DNA from: Endotrypanum monterogeii | Lineage: Eukaryota; Euglenozoa; Kinetoplastea; Trypanosomatida; Trypanosomatidae | Assembly: GCA_000333855.2 (NCBI GenBank) | Contig: CM007341.1 | Location: 341,414-405,413, forward strand | Direction: 5' to 3' | Length of the DNA: 64,000 nt | Part shown: in pieces, positions 1 through 10,300 of the stretch | Position numbering within the stretch: the stretch's first letter is position 1 | Layout of the letters: each line of letters opens with the position of its first letter | Position numbers and translations under genes: made by a program | The notes under the pieces: generated by a model | What the model saw: the letters and a program-made list of their open reading frames with translations, nothing else | Database searches by the model: none | Told to the model about the DNA's origin: nothing

Positions 1-291
1 TGCCCCGCTTTGCCGAGTAGAAAGGCAGAGACTGGTGTCACCGCATCTCTGAGGAGGATCGTGCGTTCTCCCAGATACAAAAGAAAGGTGCCGTGTGTCA
101 TTGTACCTTTGCCGCTGTTCCTTGCAAACGGGGGGGGGCACGTCCACGGAAGTGCTATCAATATTTTTTTTTGTGTCGCCACTGTATGCTTCATGATCCG
201 TGCGGATTCATTGCTCTAGGCGGTGTGCGTAAACACAGGGAAGAGGGACGGTGCTCGTGTTGGCACAGACGACTCACAGAGCACGCCATTC
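1..291. other. Left-edge spacer with candidate splice acceptor
   Basis: No convincing gene is seen. A T-run at about 164-172 followed by pyrimidine-rich sequence ends in an AG at 218-219, which fits a spliced-leader acceptor for the ABCG-like gene starting at 292. The bases before that may be the 3' end or 3' UTR of an upstream gene, but this cannot be decided from the window. Confidence 0.5.
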
Positions 292-3117
292 ATGTCAGAA
301 AGTCGTGCATACGGGGGCGGCGTACCATCAGCGGTACAGCATGACCATGGGCATCGTGCATCTCCATCACTGCGTGCCTCAGAGACAAGCAGTGCTGCGG
401 AGCGTGCCGTCGATGACGCCGATGGCGCCCTCAACGTCTCGAGCAGTAGGCGAAATGTTTTGATGCGATTTCACAAGCATCGTAGCCACCGACACAACGC
501 CATCCGCAGCACCGGTGATACAGCGGTTTCGTTGGGAGTGGAGGTCTCCATAACCGGTTTGGAGCTGTGTTGCGATGGCGTCAGCGTGCAACACCATCAG
601 CGTGATGGCATTGAGGACGTCTCATGTCTTTTTCACGGTGGTCGTGTAACGGCGATTGTCAACTGCTGCGGCACGCACAGTGCGTCGACACTGCTCAGTG
701 TGTTGGCAGGGCGTTTGGATAGCACGGCGGGCAACACGGTATTGAATGGCATACCTGTTTCTGCGTCGAAGTATCAGGCGCAGATGTGCTTTCTCGAGGC
801 CAGTGAAGGCACCCCTGTGGAGTCGAGTGACCTTCTCGCAGAGCTCACGGTGCGCGAGAATCTGCAGTATGCAAGTGCGCTGCGTGTCGCTGATTCGGCG
901 CAGGCGTACTCTGTGGACGAGGTTCTGCAGCAGCTCCTACTCAGGCCACACGAGGGATCCAAGGTGAAGAACTGCTCCCTTTACGTGCAACGCCGCACCG
1001 CAGTCGGGAGGGACTTGCTTCTCAATCCCTCAGTGCTTCTCCTTGACGAGCCGCTGGAGGGGTTGGCGACGCACGAGTCACAGCAGTATCTGACGATCTT
1101 ATCGAAGCTCGCGGCACCGTCTGCGGCGGATGCGGAGGCCCGCAAGGTCATGCGAGAGGTCATGAGGGCCAATGCTGTCGCGCCGGCTGGCGAGTATGAC
1201 ACATCCACTGGTGCCATCACCAACGTGTCCAGGAATTGTGTCACCAGTGATGTTTCCCTCTACACGCCGCGATACAGCCGACTGAACCCTGGTTTTTCCC
1301 ATTTGAGTTCGTGGCCACCGCCCGGCGCATCGTCCACGTCCACGACCGCCTCTACTGCTGCCGCCACTGACATGTGTTCCGCCACTCGCTCTGAAACTCG
1401 GCGCATTGTCGTTTTGTCGATGGTGCAGCCACGTTGGGCTCTGTTGCAGTATGTCCATGATATCGTGTTACTCGAGCGCAGCAGCTGTGTGTTCGTCGGA
1501 TCGGTGCAGGATATGCTTGCGGTGACGTTGCCTACCTGGATCATGCGAGATAACATGCTGTTGCGCGCGGACGATGGTGCAGGGAGGACTGATGCGCCCG
1601 ACCGACACAAAGCTGTCGCCCCCGCAGCAGATCGCCCCTCACCGCCCCAAAGCTCTTCCCAGTCTGTCTCAGCTGACCCCGACGATGCGACTAGTGCGAC
1701 TATCCACCTGCAGCGTCTCGGTGAGCAAATTCTACACGCTTTGTATCGACTTGCTACTGGTGTGACAACTTACCCGGTCGAGGGTACCGAAGGCCGCGAG
1801 GCTGCGGAGGACGTTACATCAATGATTGTGGTGCCGGGGTTTAGCTCTGTCACTAGCACCAAGGATCCTTCAGGATCGCTGCCACCGCGCATGACCGCGA
1901 TGGCAGCGACGTTACCTGTTCTGGCGTCGTCAAGTCCGTCTTTTGATGTAGAAGCAGACGGGCCCCGAACCACAGCGCTGGGCCAACTATATCTCAATCA
2001 TCAGCTGCGCTTTCGCACCAGTGTTGCAGCTTATATGGAGACTTGTGCCATGGGGCTTCTCGAGCTTCCCGAGGCATTCCATCGCCCGCCCTGCGGTATC
2101 GTGCAGTTATTGCATCTGCTCCGCTTCGGGTTTCTAGAGCTGCGGCAAAATTTTATCTGGAGGATTTTTATGATGGTGTGCGGGTTGGCGCTGACTGCTG
2201 TACTCGCCGCCCTCTACGGCCGTCAGGGAAGTCAGGAAGGCATGCAAAATCGCGTAGGAATCATTTTTTTCCTCGTCAGTTGCGTGGTGCTGCAGTCCGT
2301 GCTCTCGCTCGACGCGCTTCGACGCGAGTATGCTGTGTTTCAGCGATATTCCGCTAGGGGATACTATGGAGCCTGGATATACCTTGTTGTTCATGTCATC
2401 ACGGCTGCCCTGTGGCGGTTCGGCCTCGCTTCCTTCGTGGCTCTCGTGGTGTTTGTGCTGTCCAATTTTGGAGAGCCGTGGCACGAGTACCGCAGCATCT
2501 TCGAGCTTTCTGTTATCCTGGCTGTGACATCCTTCTGCAGTCACTTATGTGTTTGGTTTCTATGCTCCTGGTTGCCGTCCGGTGACGTTGGCCGCTTCCT
2601 CGCCTTTACCGGTTACACGCTCAATATCATATTGGCTGGCCTGGTGCTGAACCTATCTACGATGCCGAATATGGTGCAGTCCATCTCGTTTTTATCGGTG
2701 GTGCGCCTTGCCTACGAGTCCTGCATCCTGACCCAGTTTATTGGTAAGTCTTTTGGTTGCCCTAGCGATTTCACGGCGGTGGCGAACACCTCCACGGGTC
2801 GCGCGTCCATGCCTGCGACGCTGTCTCCCACAGCGCACTCGAATCGAGTAGCAGTCTCAGGTCTTTTGAATGCCGACGCGTTCCAACACACCTGTGCTTC
2901 TGCAGCGTGCACTTCGGCCACGCCTGACGCCCCCGCGGCTGGGCTGAGAATGTCATGCTACACCGGCACCGAATACGCTGAGTTTCTTGGTTTTAGTTCT
3001 TCAAGGCGATGGTCGAATGTCGGATTGCTTGCCGCCATGTCAGCAGCGCTTCTCCTGGGCAGCTGGATCATGATGGCTCTGTATCGTCCACGGCGGCGTT
3101 TCTACAGATGGGCCTAG
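292..3117 (+). CDS. ABCG-type half transporter with degenerate ATPase domain
   Basis: A 941-aa protein with the reverse half-transporter layout of ABCG proteins: N-terminal nucleotide-binding domain (about residues 75-400), then a six-span membrane domain (about 610-935) ending in a short basic tail. Walker B is intact (VLLLDEP, residues 248-254). The other motifs are not. The Walker A position (about 121-133) reads NCCGTHSAST with no GK[S/T]. The signature position reads CSLYVQ (228-233) instead of SGGER. The D-loop reads GLAT instead of GLDS. The H-loop region reads SMVQPR with V378 where His is expected. A low-complexity insert of roughly 100 residues separates Walker B from the H-loop region. 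The loop between spans 5 and 6 is long and has several cysteines, as in the family. The first in-frame ATG (292) is used, because the open frame upstream begins at GTG. The membrane domain looks intact, so it may act as the silent half of a heterodimer. Substrate unknown. Confidence 0.85.
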   Translation: MSESRAYGGGVPSAVQHDHGHRASPSLRASETSSAAERAVDDADGALNVSSSRRNVLMRFHKHRSHRHNAIRSTGDTAVSLGVEVSITGLELCCDGVSVQHHQRDGIEDVSCLFHGGRVTAIVNCCGTHSASTLLSVLAGRLDSTAGNTVLNGIPVSASKYQAQMCFLEASEGTPVESSDLLAELTVRENLQYASALRVADSAQAYSVDEVLQQLLLRPHEGSKVKNCSLYVQRRTAVGRDLLLNPSVLLLDEPLEGLATHESQQYLTILSKLAAPSAADAEARKVMREVMRANAVAPAGEYDTSTGAITNVSRNCVTSDVSLYTPRYSRLNPGFSHLSSWPPPGASSTSTTASTAAATDMCSATRSETRRIVVLSMVQPRWALLQYVHDIVLLERSSCVFVGSVQDMLAVTLPTWIMRDNMLLRADDGAGRTDAPDRHKAVAPAADRPSPPQSSSQSVSADPDDATSATIHLQRLGEQILHALYRLATGVTTYPVEGTEGREAAEDVTSMIVVPGFSSVTSTKDPSGSLPPRMTAMAATLPVLASSSPSFDVEADGPRTTALGQLYLNHQLRFRTSVAAYMETCAMGLLELPEAFHRPPCGIVQLLHLLRFGFLELRQNFIWRIFMMVCGLALTAVLAALYGRQGSQEGMQNRVGIIFFLVSCVVLQSVLSLDALRREYAVFQRYSARGYYGAWIYLVVHVITAALWRFGLASFVALVVFVLSNFGEPWHEYRSIFELSVILAVTSFCSHLCVWFLCSWLPSGDVGRFLAFTGYTLNIILAGLVLNLSTMPNMVQSISFLSVVRLAYESCILTQFIGKSFGCPSDFTAVANTSTGRASMPATLSPTAHSNRVAVSGLLNADAFQHTCASAACTSATPDAPAAGLRMSCYTGTEYAEFLGFSSSRRWSNVGLLAAMSAALLLGSWIMMALYRPRRRFYRWA

Positions 3118-4184
3118 CTACGTTGTAATGACCACCAATCAGTCGATGATTACGACTGTCATCTCGCAGGCGCGCCAGTCATCCATCTTTTTTTTTTTCT
3201 TCACCCCGTGTGGATGTTCTCTCTGTCAGTGTTTTTGTGTGTGTGTTGGGGGGGGAGCTCTACGCTTGTCTTCTTCAGTACTCTGCGGAGAATAGGCTTT
3301 GCGGGCACCAGCACCAGCGGAGGAGGACGAGGCGTTTTGAGTATCTCTCTCCCTGTCGCACTGTGTGTTGGAGAGGGGGAGCGCAGCGCCATGGGTGAGG
3401 TTAGGGTGCGGTATGGAGAGGGGGGGGGGAGGGGAAGATCTGAGCGCGTTACCCCTCAATTTATTTTGATATGGTAATACCAGCGCGGGTATACGCTTGC
3501 TGTATCCAGGCTACTGTATATAGGGGCACATATTCGGGTGCGCCAGCCGGCCGGCCAGTCAGTCAAGTTTTTTTTTTCTTTCTGCCTTCGCTCATCTCCG
3601 GCTTTGCTCTTCTGCCTCCACCTGAAGAACCCACACACGTGTCGGTTTGCCGGTCACGGCCAGGATCCCCTTGCCCTTTCTGCTCGCATCCTCTTGGTGT
3701 TTCTCTACTTCTCCCCGGAATATATATATATATATTCCGGGTGCGCCTCAGCACTCACGTTTGTTTCCCTACCCATTTTTTAAATTCAGGAAAGGGGATG
3801 CGCAGCGGGAGGTGGGGGGGGCAACAAGAGGACAATCGCATCTTGCTCTACGTTTCTTTCTTCATTTGTCCCTTCCCCCTACATTCGGCATCCCCCGCCA
3901 ACTAACCAGCCAACTGTTACCTCCCAGTGTAACTGCAGAACAGCTATAACGGAGGAGAGGAGGTCATCCTTTTCGAGAGAAAATTTCTGAGTCACCTACA
4001 CCTACACACATTCTCTCTCCCCATTGTTTCTTTTTTGTTTGGGTTGTACATGCATCAACATATTTAGCGTATGCTCACTCTCTCTACATAGAGTCTGTAC
4101 AGATATATATGTATATATATATATATATATATACCTGTACATATATAATATTACATCGTGATCCATGCATCTAGGCAAGGCAAC
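3118..4184. other. Spacer after the ABCG-like gene
   Basis: No supported gene. It holds a G-run near 3250, a T-rich stretch near 3568-3580, a perfect 28-bp palindrome at 3714-3741 and a TA run at about 4101-4132. Pyrimidine-rich sequence at 4010-4040 is followed by AGs at 4066-4067 and 4090-4091, either of which could accept the spliced leader for the small gene at 4185. A 144-codon ATG frame at 3471-3905 is considered spurious. Confidence 0.55.
3714..3741. repeat. Perfect 28-bp palindrome with TA core
   Basis: CCCGGAA at 3714-3720 and TTCCGGG at 3735-3741 flank a 14-bp alternating TA core. The whole is exactly self-complementary, so it could extrude as a cruciform or fold as an RNA hairpin. 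It lies in the intergenic spacer between the ABCG-like gene and the small gene at 4185. Confidence 0.9.
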
Positions 4185-4511
4185 ATGAGTGGTCTGACAC
4201 GATGGTGTGTGAGCACTGTCACTCGTGTTTGGGAAAAGACGAAGAGTACCGCCAATCTCGTCTACAATGTTGGGGGACAGCTACGCATTGTCTACAACAC
4301 CGCCAACAGCCGTGATGAGCGCAGGCGCGACCTTCAGGCGACAGTTCTGCGTGCCACAGCTTTTATCTTAGCCTCTGTGCTTTGCGTCGTCATTGATGCG
4401 AAGGGCGGTGTACCCAATACAGCACGATGGCTGCGCGCGCTTCTGAACTCAGAGAACCGCGCAAGCCGCAGTTCATTGGATTTAACGACGTCAGTCATGA
4501 ATGGCATCTAG
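4185..4511 (+). CDS. Small single-span membrane protein, unrecognised
   Basis: A 108-aa protein that I do not recognise. The N-terminal half is polar and basic (RDERRR at about residues 43-48). It is followed by one hydrophobic stretch (about 55-73, ATAFILASVLCVVIDA) and a short polar C-terminus. The first ATG (4185) is chosen because the open frame upstream begins at GTG. There is no clear signal peptide, and the arrangement would suit a small tail-side anchored organelle protein, but that is inference. The residues after the span (VVIDAKG) resemble those after the first span of the next gene (VDVDAKG), a weak hint of relatedness. Length, ATG context and an upstream acceptor support it as real. 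Confidence 0.55.
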   Translation: MSGLTRWCVSTVTRVWEKTKSTANLVYNVGGQLRIVYNTANSRDERRRDLQATVLRATAFILASVLCVVIDAKGGVPNTARWLRALLNSENRASRSSLDLTTSVMNGI

Positions 4512-4775
4512 GGCAGAGGGGAGGCCCAGAGGGAGCATCAGAGGTCGGTGGTGGTGGTGGGGCTGCTGCTGCTGCTGCTGCCGTTGTTACAGGAGTGCGT
4601 AGTTGTGTCGTTGCTGACGAGTATTCGTGCCTATTTTTTAAAATTTGTCCTCCGAGGTGGGCTGCAGCTTCACTTCTCTCTCCCCACTCAGAATTTTTTA
4701 TTTGGGTGTGTTGCACAACTCTCCCCGCCAATTCGACCGTTCTCCCAGTGACGAGAAAAGGCCACAATCTGAGAT

Positions 4776-4777
<2 letters not shown>

Positions 4778-4819
<42 letters not shown>
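4778..4819 (+). repeat. CA microsatellite
   Basis: An uninterrupted CA dinucleotide run of about 21 units lies in the spacer between the two small membrane protein genes. Confidence 0.95.
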
Positions 4820-4822
<3 letters not shown>

Positions 4823-4884
4823 GAATTGGTGTGACGCGTGTGTGTGACATGAGTGCAGAGACATCAATGTAGACACAGTAGAGG

Positions 4885-4935
4885 AGGTGCCGGGATCAGT
4901 CCGGGCTCATCGGATGAGCCGCTTTAGTTGACCGC
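4885..4935 (+). repeat. Possible SIDER-like retroposon remnant
   Basis: The segment reads GGTGCCGGGATCAGT, followed by a near-palindromic block (GGCTCATC at 4904-4911, GATGAGCC at 4913-4920) and a T-run. The first part resembles, from memory, the GGTGCCAGGGTC portion of the conserved 79-bp signature of ingi/L1Tc retroposons, which trypanosomatid SIDER 3' UTR elements retain. The match is short and unverified, so the identification is tentative. Confidence 0.25.
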
Positions 4936-5130
4936 TTTTTTTTCGCCACGTTCCTCCTCTTCCCTCCCCGCCCTAGCACGGTGGCCTCCTGCATGTGTTG
5001 ATCACATACACTACCTCCTCTCTCCCATTCTTTTGGCTTGTGGCGGCCTCGATGATTCGGGTATCATTTGATCGGGAATTTGTCATCCGCCTCCATTGAC
5101 GTTCCAGAGCATCCACGGTTGGGTCTACAA

Positions 5131-5133
<3 letters not shown>

Positions 5134-5163
<30 letters not shown>
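5134..5163 (+). repeat. TA microsatellite
   Basis: About 15 units of alternating TA lie upstream of the gene at 5277. Confidence 0.95.
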
Positions 5164-5168
<5 letters not shown>

Positions 5169-5276
5169 CGTGCACATCCGTTCTCCATCATCGTGTATTT
5201 CACCATCTGAGCCCGCCTTCTCCCCTTACACACACACACACACACACACACTCAGACACAGGCATAGGCACCGAGG

Positions 5277-5900
5277 ATGAGTAGCGGACCGAAAAATGCT
5301 ACGGTGGGTGCCACGCCGACATCCGCCAGAGCCAAGACAATACAGTTGTCTTCGAAAACGAGCCGCTTACCCTATGCTCGCCCAATAGCTTTGTTTCTGC
5401 CGCTTGTCGTATTAGTTCTTTTTTTCACGTACCTATCTTTTTGTGTTGACGTGGATGCCAAGGGGAAGCATGTGGTGCTGCTCGAGCGAGTGCGCGATAT
5501 TGCTGCGGAGCCCGTGCAACGGGACCAAGACATGGTGGCCGACCGCATGTCAAGTGTGCCAATTTCTTTTAAAGTTTTCCAGGTTGTCGAGGAGAGAGTC
5601 GCGGGTGCCATCTTCCGGATGAGCTTCCTTCTCTTTGGTGGTCTTTCTGGAATGCGGATGGCGTGCACCCTTGCCTGGCTCGTTCACTTCTACGAGCTAG
5701 GCGTGTGCTTCCGCATATGCCGTGCCTGCAACGCATCTTTTTGGGTGACAGTGGCCTACATGTGCTGCACACTCGTTGGAGGCTTTACTCAGCTTATGGT
5801 TCTCAAAAGGGAGGAGAAGAAGTGGCTGGGGAAGGCGCGCGCAACTGCGGCCGATGCCCACGCCACCACCGACGACAACATTTCAAGGAAAAATCAATGA
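5277..5900 (+). CDS. Multi-span membrane protein, unrecognised
   Basis: A 207-aa protein that I do not recognise. After a polar, basic N-terminus (about 35 residues) there is a strong hydrophobic segment (about 37-58, IALFLPLVVLVLFFTYLSF). A polar stretch follows, then two or three further hydrophobic segments (about 110-128, 129-150 and 156-175), with cysteines in CRICRAC and MCCTL. A charged C-terminal tail ends the protein. The ATG at 5277 begins the open frame and follows an AG (5254-5255) by about 20 bases, a plausible short 5' UTR. The VDVDAKG motif after the first segment recalls the upstream small protein. Its compartment is not evident. Confidence 0.65.
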   Translation: MSSGPKNATVGATPTSARAKTIQLSSKTSRLPYARPIALFLPLVVLVLFFTYLSFCVDVDAKGKHVVLLERVRDIAAEPVQRDQDMVADRMSSVPISFKVFQVVEERVAGAIFRMSFLLFGGLSGMRMACTLAWLVHFYELGVCFRICRACNASFWVTVAYMCCTLVGGFTQLMVLKREEKKWLGKARATAADAHATTDDNISRKNQ

Positions 5901-7393
5901 GAGAAACCTTCGAATGCTTCGGTCGCGAAGCCTTACAAATATATATATTTCACCTCTTTTTTTTTCCAGGGCATCCGTCATGGACGGCATTTCACGCGGC
6001 GGTGTAGATGCATCTCTTCATGATGCGTGCGTTTGTAAGACCCCCCCTCCCTTTGGTGCATCCTATCGGTAGCTACCTACCCACCTTATCGATTGGATCT
6101 GTGACAAGGATCGCTTCTATTGATCACCTCACTGGTGCTTTTGCTCACCGGCGCTTCTGGGACGACTCGGTGTGGCTTAAGCCGGGAAACAATTTCCCTT
6201 TTTTTTTGCACGGGCTCCGAGATTTCTCCGAGGGAGTGTGTACAGACGCACACACTAATATACATTATATATATATATATTTATATAATGTATATTTTTC
6301 AAAGTACACTGGCGCATCAAGAACAGTCGGAGCGCTCGCTTGGGCGGAGTCTTTTTTTTTTTTCGGAGGGGGGGGGGCAGTATGAAAATCCAGCAATTAG
6401 CTGTTGCGGATGCGGTCATATTGGAGGGTTGCACAGACGCTGGAAGTGGGCTGCGGGTGTGGATTAAAGACACGCTGTTGACATCTCTCTGGCTTCCTTC
6501 TTTTGTTTTCCCTGCTATGGTGACGTGGGGGTAGATGAACACACACCTCAGGGCGGGGGGGGGCACCGTTAGTCTCTCATTTTCTTTGTTCTTGAAAAAA
6601 AAAAAAAGTGCTGCTTACTGTTACACATATCAACGGAATAGTGGAATATATATTTAAAACGAGGAACACTTACGAGTGTCATCGGAGAGGTCAATGGCGC
6701 GGCAACGGGAGCAAGGGGGATGGTGGCAGGTAGACGCGTTTACATAAACTATTTTGTCGAACACTGCGTCAGTGTCATATGTGCAGTGCTCACCTCTTCC
6801 TCACAAGTTTATCGGTGCGTAGGGGGGGGGGGAGGGCGAAACTTATGCGGTGATGGAGTGACGTGATGATCTTAAGGTATGACGCCTACCCAGCGCTGTT
6901 TTCTCTGCTCTCGAGGGCGTATCTGTGGTGGGGCCAAGCAGGATAGGACTCCTCGTAGAGCCGGGGTTCCGTGCAATTGTATATGGCGGAACAGAGGTAT
7001 GTTGAACCCGCCTCCCTCCAAAAAAGAAAAATAAAAAAGTTGATGCCATCTTTGCCGTCCCCTCCTCCTTTCTCCGGAGAATAAAGACATGAGGCCTCTC
7101 TCATTGAGGCGACCCTCATTTCCTTCCCTTTCGCTCACGTTCGTGAAAATATACAGATCCATCGTTTTCCCCCGATTGGAGTTGTGTGTGTGTGTGTGGG
7201 GGGGGGAAGGGTAGGGGACACACACTATCAAAAAACACCCACAGCTGTGCTTCACGGTGAGCCACTTGCCCATACATCATTTCGTGCGCGGGCCTCACTC
7301 ATTTCTGTTTCGTCAGGCTTTCCAGTACGTTGAGTGAGGGAGCGTTGCGCCGACGTTAGTGGACGCGTAAGTGAGTGAGGGAGCGACAACGGG
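5901..7393. other. Spacer before the MSH4-like gene
   Basis: A spacer of about 1.5 kb without a supported gene. It holds several homopolymer T, G and A runs and a long TA-rich inverted repeat at 6257-6296. The sequence TTTCTGTTTCGTCAG ending in an AG at 7315-7316 is the likely acceptor for the gene at 7394. Confidence 0.55.
6257..6296. repeat. Inverted repeat with 15-bp arms
   Basis: AATATACATTATATA (6257-6271) is exactly complementary to TATATAATGTATATT (6282-6296), with a 10-base AT-only loop. It could form a stable-length but weak AT hairpin or cruciform. Confidence 0.85.
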
Positions 7394-10300
7394 ATGTTTG
7401 CCTCGCCTACTGCATGGTGGGAGTTGTATGGACCACCGCAACCGCCCGAGGCGACTTCACAGAGATACGAGCGCGTCTCGAGGGCCGCTACCTCTGCAGC
7501 TCTTGCTTTAGTTCCACCTGCAATGCTTACAGACAGCGGGGCTGGCCAGGCCCCAATGGGATGTGTCTACACCCACACAGTTTTAACACCTCCGCACCTG
7601 CAACTCGCTACACCCACAGCTGGTGCTATGTTGCCCTCCATTCCGTCGGCGCTGTGGTCTGTGGAGCCGGCGCTGTCTCACTGCACCGTGGCATCGCAAC
7701 CCGTGCGGTATTTCCCTCCGCTGCCGGCACCGGCGCTGCCCACAAAAAATTCTCTGTCTTCTCTACACCCGTCGGCTCATGGTGAGGAGGTGGACGGATT
7801 GCCATACCCCACATGGTTCAGACCTGACGAGAACATTTATGCGCCTGCGGGATCTCTGGACACAGCTGTGCAGTGGCCACACGCCACATGTGGTATCCCT
7901 CAATATATGCACGCACAGTCGTGGACCAGCGGTGCAGGGGATGCTGGAGCTGCTGGAGGGATGCTTGCCACAGACGCCACTGCCGCTAACCCGTATATGA
8001 TGCGTAAAGTGTATCAGGCGGGCATGACGGCCGCGGTGCAGGGGAAGGAGTGGGGGGGCGGCGCGTTGCATGACAACTGCGATCTTTCGAGGGCTAACCA
8101 AACGCTGTACAGACCACCGCCACCTATACAAGGTCTCCCCAATCGTGGTGGCGGGGGCGTGACACCGTGGGCGACGCTGAAGTCAACTTCCTACCCTGAG
8201 TCTAACGGGGCCGCGAGGGCGACCGCAGTGAGCTCCAAGGCCTCCCTCGAGCTTCATCATGCGGTGTACGCGAGTCATGAGGAACGTAAAGGGCCCTCCG
8301 AGGGCGTTGACTATGTCCTCGACCCACTTCGCAACGTCGACGCGCTCTACCCGGAGGAACAGCTACACACACGTCCGCAGCCATCTTCGCAGCTTGACCC
8401 GCCGCAGTGCCGCTATCGTGGGCAAGAGGAACATTCGAGGGCTCACGAGTACAGCTCCATTTCCGATGGTGCTCGCCGCCTCAACTCCGCGCGGCATAGA
8501 TCGGCTGCCTCGGCCGCGGCACTCTTCTTCCACTCCCCATTCAGTATGGACGGCTCAGGTGCCTCACCTGGCGCTAATGGTTCGGCGCCGTCTCGGCAGG
8601 GAAGGTGGGCGGCCATGGCTGGGGCATCTGCCGTCTCTACTAGTACAGCGGCCTCGGCAAGTCCGACCGGGGTCGCTGCGTTTGCTGCCACAGGGGCCTC
8701 GGCTTCGGCCGCGCAGGCCGAGCAGTGCAGCGTTGCGGCCCTCATCTTCAACAACGCCAAGGAGGTCGGGGTCGCCCTCTGTGAGCTGCCATCGCTGTCC
8801 GTATCACTTCTTCAGTACGGGGACACCGCCACCTTCTTCAAGACGGCGTCGCTGTTGCACACACGCAACCCTGTAGAGGTTCTGGTCCCATCCACGGCCG
8901 TCGACAGTGAGCTTGTGCAGATGTTGCTGCGGGAGCACGGTGCCCACATGACCTTCACGAGTGTGCAGCGCTGCTTCTATAACGCCGAGGATGGGGTGCA
9001 GCGGTTGCTGCAGCTGAAGTCGTCGGCGGGGGCCTCGCTGTGCATTGAGGACACCGACCGCTATCTCTGCGTGGCGGCTGCGAACGCCGTGGTTTTGTAT
9101 ATGGAGCATGTGAACGACATGCACCTACTGCCAGGCTCCGTGCGTGTCCGGGCAGAGGTCCTGGAGCACTACATGGAGGTTTCCCGCACTACAGCACGTG
9201 CACTGCAGATTATTCCGGACGACACGTGTGTGTCAGCAGCGGCAGCGGTGTCCATGGCGTACTCGTGCGCCAGACCAAGCAACTGTGCACGGGATGATCG
9301 TCATCGACAGCAGCAAGCGTGTTCTCAGCGTTCCGGGGCAACTCATTTACCATCGTTTCTCGGTGGTGACCTCACCGAATCCCCTCCGCTGCAGACAGTG
9401 GCGCTCGTGGAGGCGATTCCACGAGCCTGCACGATCATGGGTCAGCGCTACCTCCGCCGAACTCTTCTTCAACCGTTGCGTGATCGAGTGGCTGTTCAAG
9501 GACGTCACGACGCTGTCGAGTGGCTTCTGTGCGAGCCGCGGCGACTTCACATGCTGCGCACACTCCTCCGACATACCGCTGCGCTCGACCTCGAGCGCTT
9601 GACGGCAACCCTGACGCACCAGCCGCGATGCGAGAGGACGAGAACCCAGCAGCAGTCATTTCTAGAGTCCTTGCAGCTGCTTTGGAGTGCATTGCCTTAC
9701 CTGGAGCAGTTGCACGTACAACTCACGGCTTACCTTGGTCCACTCTCGACACCTCAAGAGTCTGCCCATGAGGAGAGCGCAATATCGCTCCATGAGTCGC
9801 ACAGCACCGCAGCCCGTCCCTCGGTGCTGTACAGTATTGCCGCCGCACTAGCGCAATGCCGCTTCGTTGAGCTCGAGACCCTGATGAGCACCTACCTCGA
9901 GCGCTCTGTGATGCAGTCAGTAGTTGAACACCATACGCAGCGCACCGGAAACCATGGAACGCCAGACGGCGTCGACACATGTGATTCAAATGTGCTGCCG
10001 GGTGTGTTTGTGGACATGCCGCTGCAAGCGCCTTCCCAGCAGCGGCGACGCCGACCGCGCAGCGATGACAGGACTGTGCTGAACTCACGTCAGCAACGGC
10101 AGAGGCATTCGCAGCGCGTGACAGATATCCTTTTGAGACTTCTTCGCATGTGCTTCCTTGTGAGGGCCCCACGAGGCGGCGAGCTGGACGCGCTTCGCAC
10201 AAGGTTAAGCCTCCGCGTATCTGACATCACATCGTATGCGGCAGAACTACGTTCAACATATCAGATCTTTTCTCTCCGTCTGGAGCCGGACCCGATGAAG

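Larger units (their letters stand above)
4512..5276. other. Spacer between the two small membrane protein genes
   Basis: No gene is seen. It contains a GGT/GCT-rich patch (4540-4580), a CA run at 4778-4819, a structured GC-rich segment at 4885-4935 that may be a retroposon-derived 3' UTR element, a TA run at 5134-5163 and a CA run at about 5228-5250. An AG at 5254-5255 just after the second CA run is a likely acceptor for the gene at 5277. Confidence 0.5.

Noticed and set aside
3471..3905. 144-codon ATG open frame in the spacer after the ABCG gene
   Set aside because: It reads through poly-T and TA repeats, giving Phe runs and Ile-Tyr repeats, and shows no domain or plausible composition.
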